Shown here piece after piece: positions 62,569-64,000 of a stretch of 64,000 bases of DNA. The stretch is from assembly GCF_000308615.1 (NCBI RefSeq), contig NZ_BAGB01000041.1:806001-870000 (forward strand), given 5' to 3'. This DNA is from Nocardia jiangxiensis NBRC 101359 (GTDB lineage Bacteria; Actinomycetota; Actinomycetes; Mycobacteriales; Mycobacteriaceae). Under the pieces are notes generated by a model. It was not told the origin of the DNA, ran no database searches, and saw only the letters and a program-made list of their open reading frames with translations. The translations under genes were made by a program, and so were the position numbers. How positions within the stretch are numbered: position 1 is the stretch's first letter; each line of letters begins with the position of its first letter.

Positions 62569-62928
62569 ATGAGCACTTACGACGATGCGGCCCAGCGGTA
62601 TTTCGCGGCATGGAACGCCAGCGGGGCGGAACTGGCCGACGCGGTGGCGAAGGCGTGGATCGAAGACGGGGAATACACCGATCCGTTGACCGAGGTCCGT
62701 GGTCACGAGCAGTTGGTCGCGGCCATCGCCGGTGTGCACGAGCAGTTCCCGGGCTTCGTGTTCCGCCCGCTCGGCGTCGTGGACGGGCATCACGACACCG
62801 CGCGGTTCAGTTGGGAGCTGATCGCGCCGGACGGCAGCGCGCCGGTGGCCGGTTCGGACGTCGTCGTACTGGACACCGACGGACGGATCAGCAGCGTGCT
62901 CGGCTTCCTCGATCGTGTCCCGGCGTGA
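62569..62928 (+). CDS. NTF2/SnoaL-like fold protein
   Basis: A 119-residue NTF2-like protein starting at ATG 62569 (RBS AGAAGGAG). YDDAAQRYFAAWNASGAELADAVAKAWIEDGEYTDPLTEVRGHE matches the SnoaL-like polyketide cyclase/ketosteroid-isomerase fold, which binds small hydrophobic molecules. Function is not predictable. It is followed by an HTH regulator after 34 bp. Confidence 0.82.
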   Translation: MSTYDDAAQRYFAAWNASGAELADAVAKAWIEDGEYTDPLTEVRGHEQLVAAIAGVHEQFPGFVFRPLGVVDGHHDTARFSWELIAPDGSAPVAGSDVVVLDTDGRISSVLGFLDRVPA

Positions 62929-62962
62929 TCGGATGAGCCTGGCCGCGCGGTACGGTCACACC

Positions 62963-63742
62963 ATGACCGCCGCCCCGCCGAGAGTCGGCCCACTGCTGCG
63001 CGAGTGGCGCAACCGCAGACGGTTGAGCCAGCTGGACCTCGCGCTCGCGGCCGACTCCTCGGCCCGGCACATCAGCTTCATCGAGACCGGCCGCTCGCGC
63101 CCCAGCCGCGAGATGGTGCTGCGGCTGGCCGATCACCTGGATGTTCCGGTGCGCGAACGCAATACGCTGCTGATCGCGGCCGGATACGCACCGCATTTCC
63201 CGGAGCATTCGCTGCGGGACCCGCAATTGCGCGAGTTGCGCAACGGGCTGGAGCGTCTGGTCACCGCGCACGAGCCGTTCCCGGCGCTGATCCTGGACGG
63301 CGGTTACGACGTGATGGCGGCGAACAACGGTGTGGGGCTGCTGCTTTCGAACGTCGCTCCGGAGCTGCTGGAAAAGCCCAACGCGATGCGCCTGACCCTG
63401 CATCCCGACGGTATGGCCCCGCACATCCGCAATTACGCCCAGTGGCGCGGACATCTACTGCACCAGATGCAACGCCAACTGGCGCTGACCCGTTCCGCGC
63501 CACTGCGCACGCTCTACGACGAGGTCGAGTCGTACCCTCCGCCGCAGAACTGCGGCGAGGAACTGGCCCCGATCACCGCCGCTCCCGCACTGCCCCTGCT
63601 CCTGGAAAACGACGGCCGCACATTGGCTTTCATCTCCATCATCGCCACCTTCAACACACCCACCGATATCACCGTCTCCGAACTGGCCCTGGAAACCTTC
63701 CTGCCCGCCGACCCGGAAACCGCCGAATTCCTGAGCGGATAG
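62963..63742 (+). CDS. HTH transcriptional regulator with MmyB-like ligand-binding domain
   Basis: A 259-residue regulator starting at ATG 62963 (ATG 62933 also in frame). The XRE helix-turn-helix is LSQLDLALAADSSARHISFIETGRSRPS; the C-terminal part (LDGGYDVMAANNGVGLLL, NYAQWRGHLLHQM) is the MmyB-like PAS-type domain used to bind small or fatty ligands. A TACGGT at 62951 suggests a leaderless start. It may control the preceding NTF2-like gene or the following monooxygenase. Confidence 0.85.
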   Translation: MTAAPPRVGPLLREWRNRRRLSQLDLALAADSSARHISFIETGRSRPSREMVLRLADHLDVPVRERNTLLIAAGYAPHFPEHSLRDPQLRELRNGLERLVTAHEPFPALILDGGYDVMAANNGVGLLLSNVAPELLEKPNAMRLTLHPDGMAPHIRNYAQWRGHLLHQMQRQLALTRSAPLRTLYDEVESYPPPQNCGEELAPITAAPALPLLLENDGRTLAFISIIATFNTPTDITVSELALETFLPADPETAEFLSG

Positions 63743-63753
63743 GAGCCGGTAGG

Positions 63754-64000
63754 TCAGGCGACGGTGGCGGCGCGCGGGGCGGGCGTCAGGGATGCCTGGC
63801 CCAGGCCGAGGTGGTCTCGCAGGGTGGTGCCGGTGTAGTCGGTGCGGAACAGGCCGCGACGCTGCAGTTCGGGGACCACGAGGTCGACGAACTCGTCGAA
63901 GGTTCCCGGAGCCTGAGCGGCCGAGATGATGAATCCGTCGGCCTCACCGCCGTGGAAACTCTCCTCGATGCGATCGGCGATCTGCTCCGGCGTCCCGACG
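63754..64000 (-). CDS. NtaA/SnaA/DszA-family monooxygenase (partial, C-terminus)
   Basis: A minus-strand frame enters from the right edge and ends at the stop at 63754. The visible 81 residues, including VGTPEQIADRIEESFHGGEA, FDEFVDLVVPELQRRGL and YTGTTLRDHLGL, match the C-terminus of the monooxygenase at 48254-49618. The start lies outside the window. It is a third flavin monooxygenase of this group within 16 kb. Confidence 0.85.
   Translation of the reverse strand, partial: VGTPEQIADRIEESFHGGEADGFIISAAQAPGTFDEFVDLVVPELQRRGLFRTDYTGTTLRDHLGLGQASLTPAPRAATVA

Noticed and set aside
1..64000. CRISPR arrays, rRNA, tRNA, insertion sequences or prophage
   Set aside because: No regularly spaced repeats, tRNA cloverleaf-like sequences, transposase or integrase motifs were seen.

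Overview
The window is high-GC actinobacterial chromosome, most likely Nocardia or a close mycolic-acid relative. The evidence is an ideR / PAC2 / nrdR / LysM-protein / lexA block that follows the order of the Mycobacterium tuberculosis Rv2711-Rv2720 region, an oxyR-ahpC-ahpD locus, Lsr2, an antigen-85-like mycolyltransferase, frequent GTG starts and several leaderless-looking genes. I saw no rRNA, tRNA, insertion sequence or CRISPR array. Coordinates and reading frames come from the sequence; family names come from motif recognition without a database search.

Layout. 1-8.2 kb: GNAT/acyl-CoA synthetase (partial), AcuC-like deacetylase, IdeR, GalE, a DUF4192 protein, a lipoprotein and a PAC2 protein. 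8.3-13.3 kb: a Ski2-like helicase, then an ornithine decarboxylase followed by a one-polypeptide SpeD-SpeE fusion (putrescine to spermidine). 14.0-16.7 kb: an EACC1 gene followed by a decayed caspase/FtsK-type ATPase gene. 16.8-26.3 kb: indolepyruvate:ferredoxin oxidoreductase-like fusion, small enzymes, oxyR/ahpC/ahpD, a class III aminotransferase. 26.5-34 kb: HrpA helicase with disordered inserts, nrdR, a LysM protein and lexA with two SOS boxes. 35-39 kb: a CDF exporter with an operator in its promoter spacer, then an M-box magnesium riboswitch followed by two short ORFs and an NRAMP-related (probably Mg2+) transporter. 39-48 kb: MarR, Lsr2, a diguanylate cyclase, a mycolyltransferase, a PucR-type regulator, and a Scr1-type HTH / SAM methyltransferase / DUF397 module. 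48-51 kb: two flavin monooxygenases and a deazaflavin-type reductase.

51.3-62.2 kb is the most unusual part. A minus-strand operon encodes homologues of the uncharacterised SCO2524, SCO2523 (variant P-loop), SCO2522 and SCO2521 families. It is followed by an intact protein of about 1437 residues that joins a caspase-like protease to four FtsK/EccC-type P-loop modules. Next to the operon, on the same strand, lie a protein ending in a K+-channel-like two-helix pore with an altered selectivity filter (NPIGPGD) and a GNAT acetyltransferase. The broken paralogue at 14-16 kb still has its EACC1 partner, whereas the intact copy keeps only a possible fragment of one. I infer a caspase-based conflict or signalling system; its function is untested. 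The window ends with an NTF2-like protein, an HTH regulator and a truncated third flavin monooxygenase gene.
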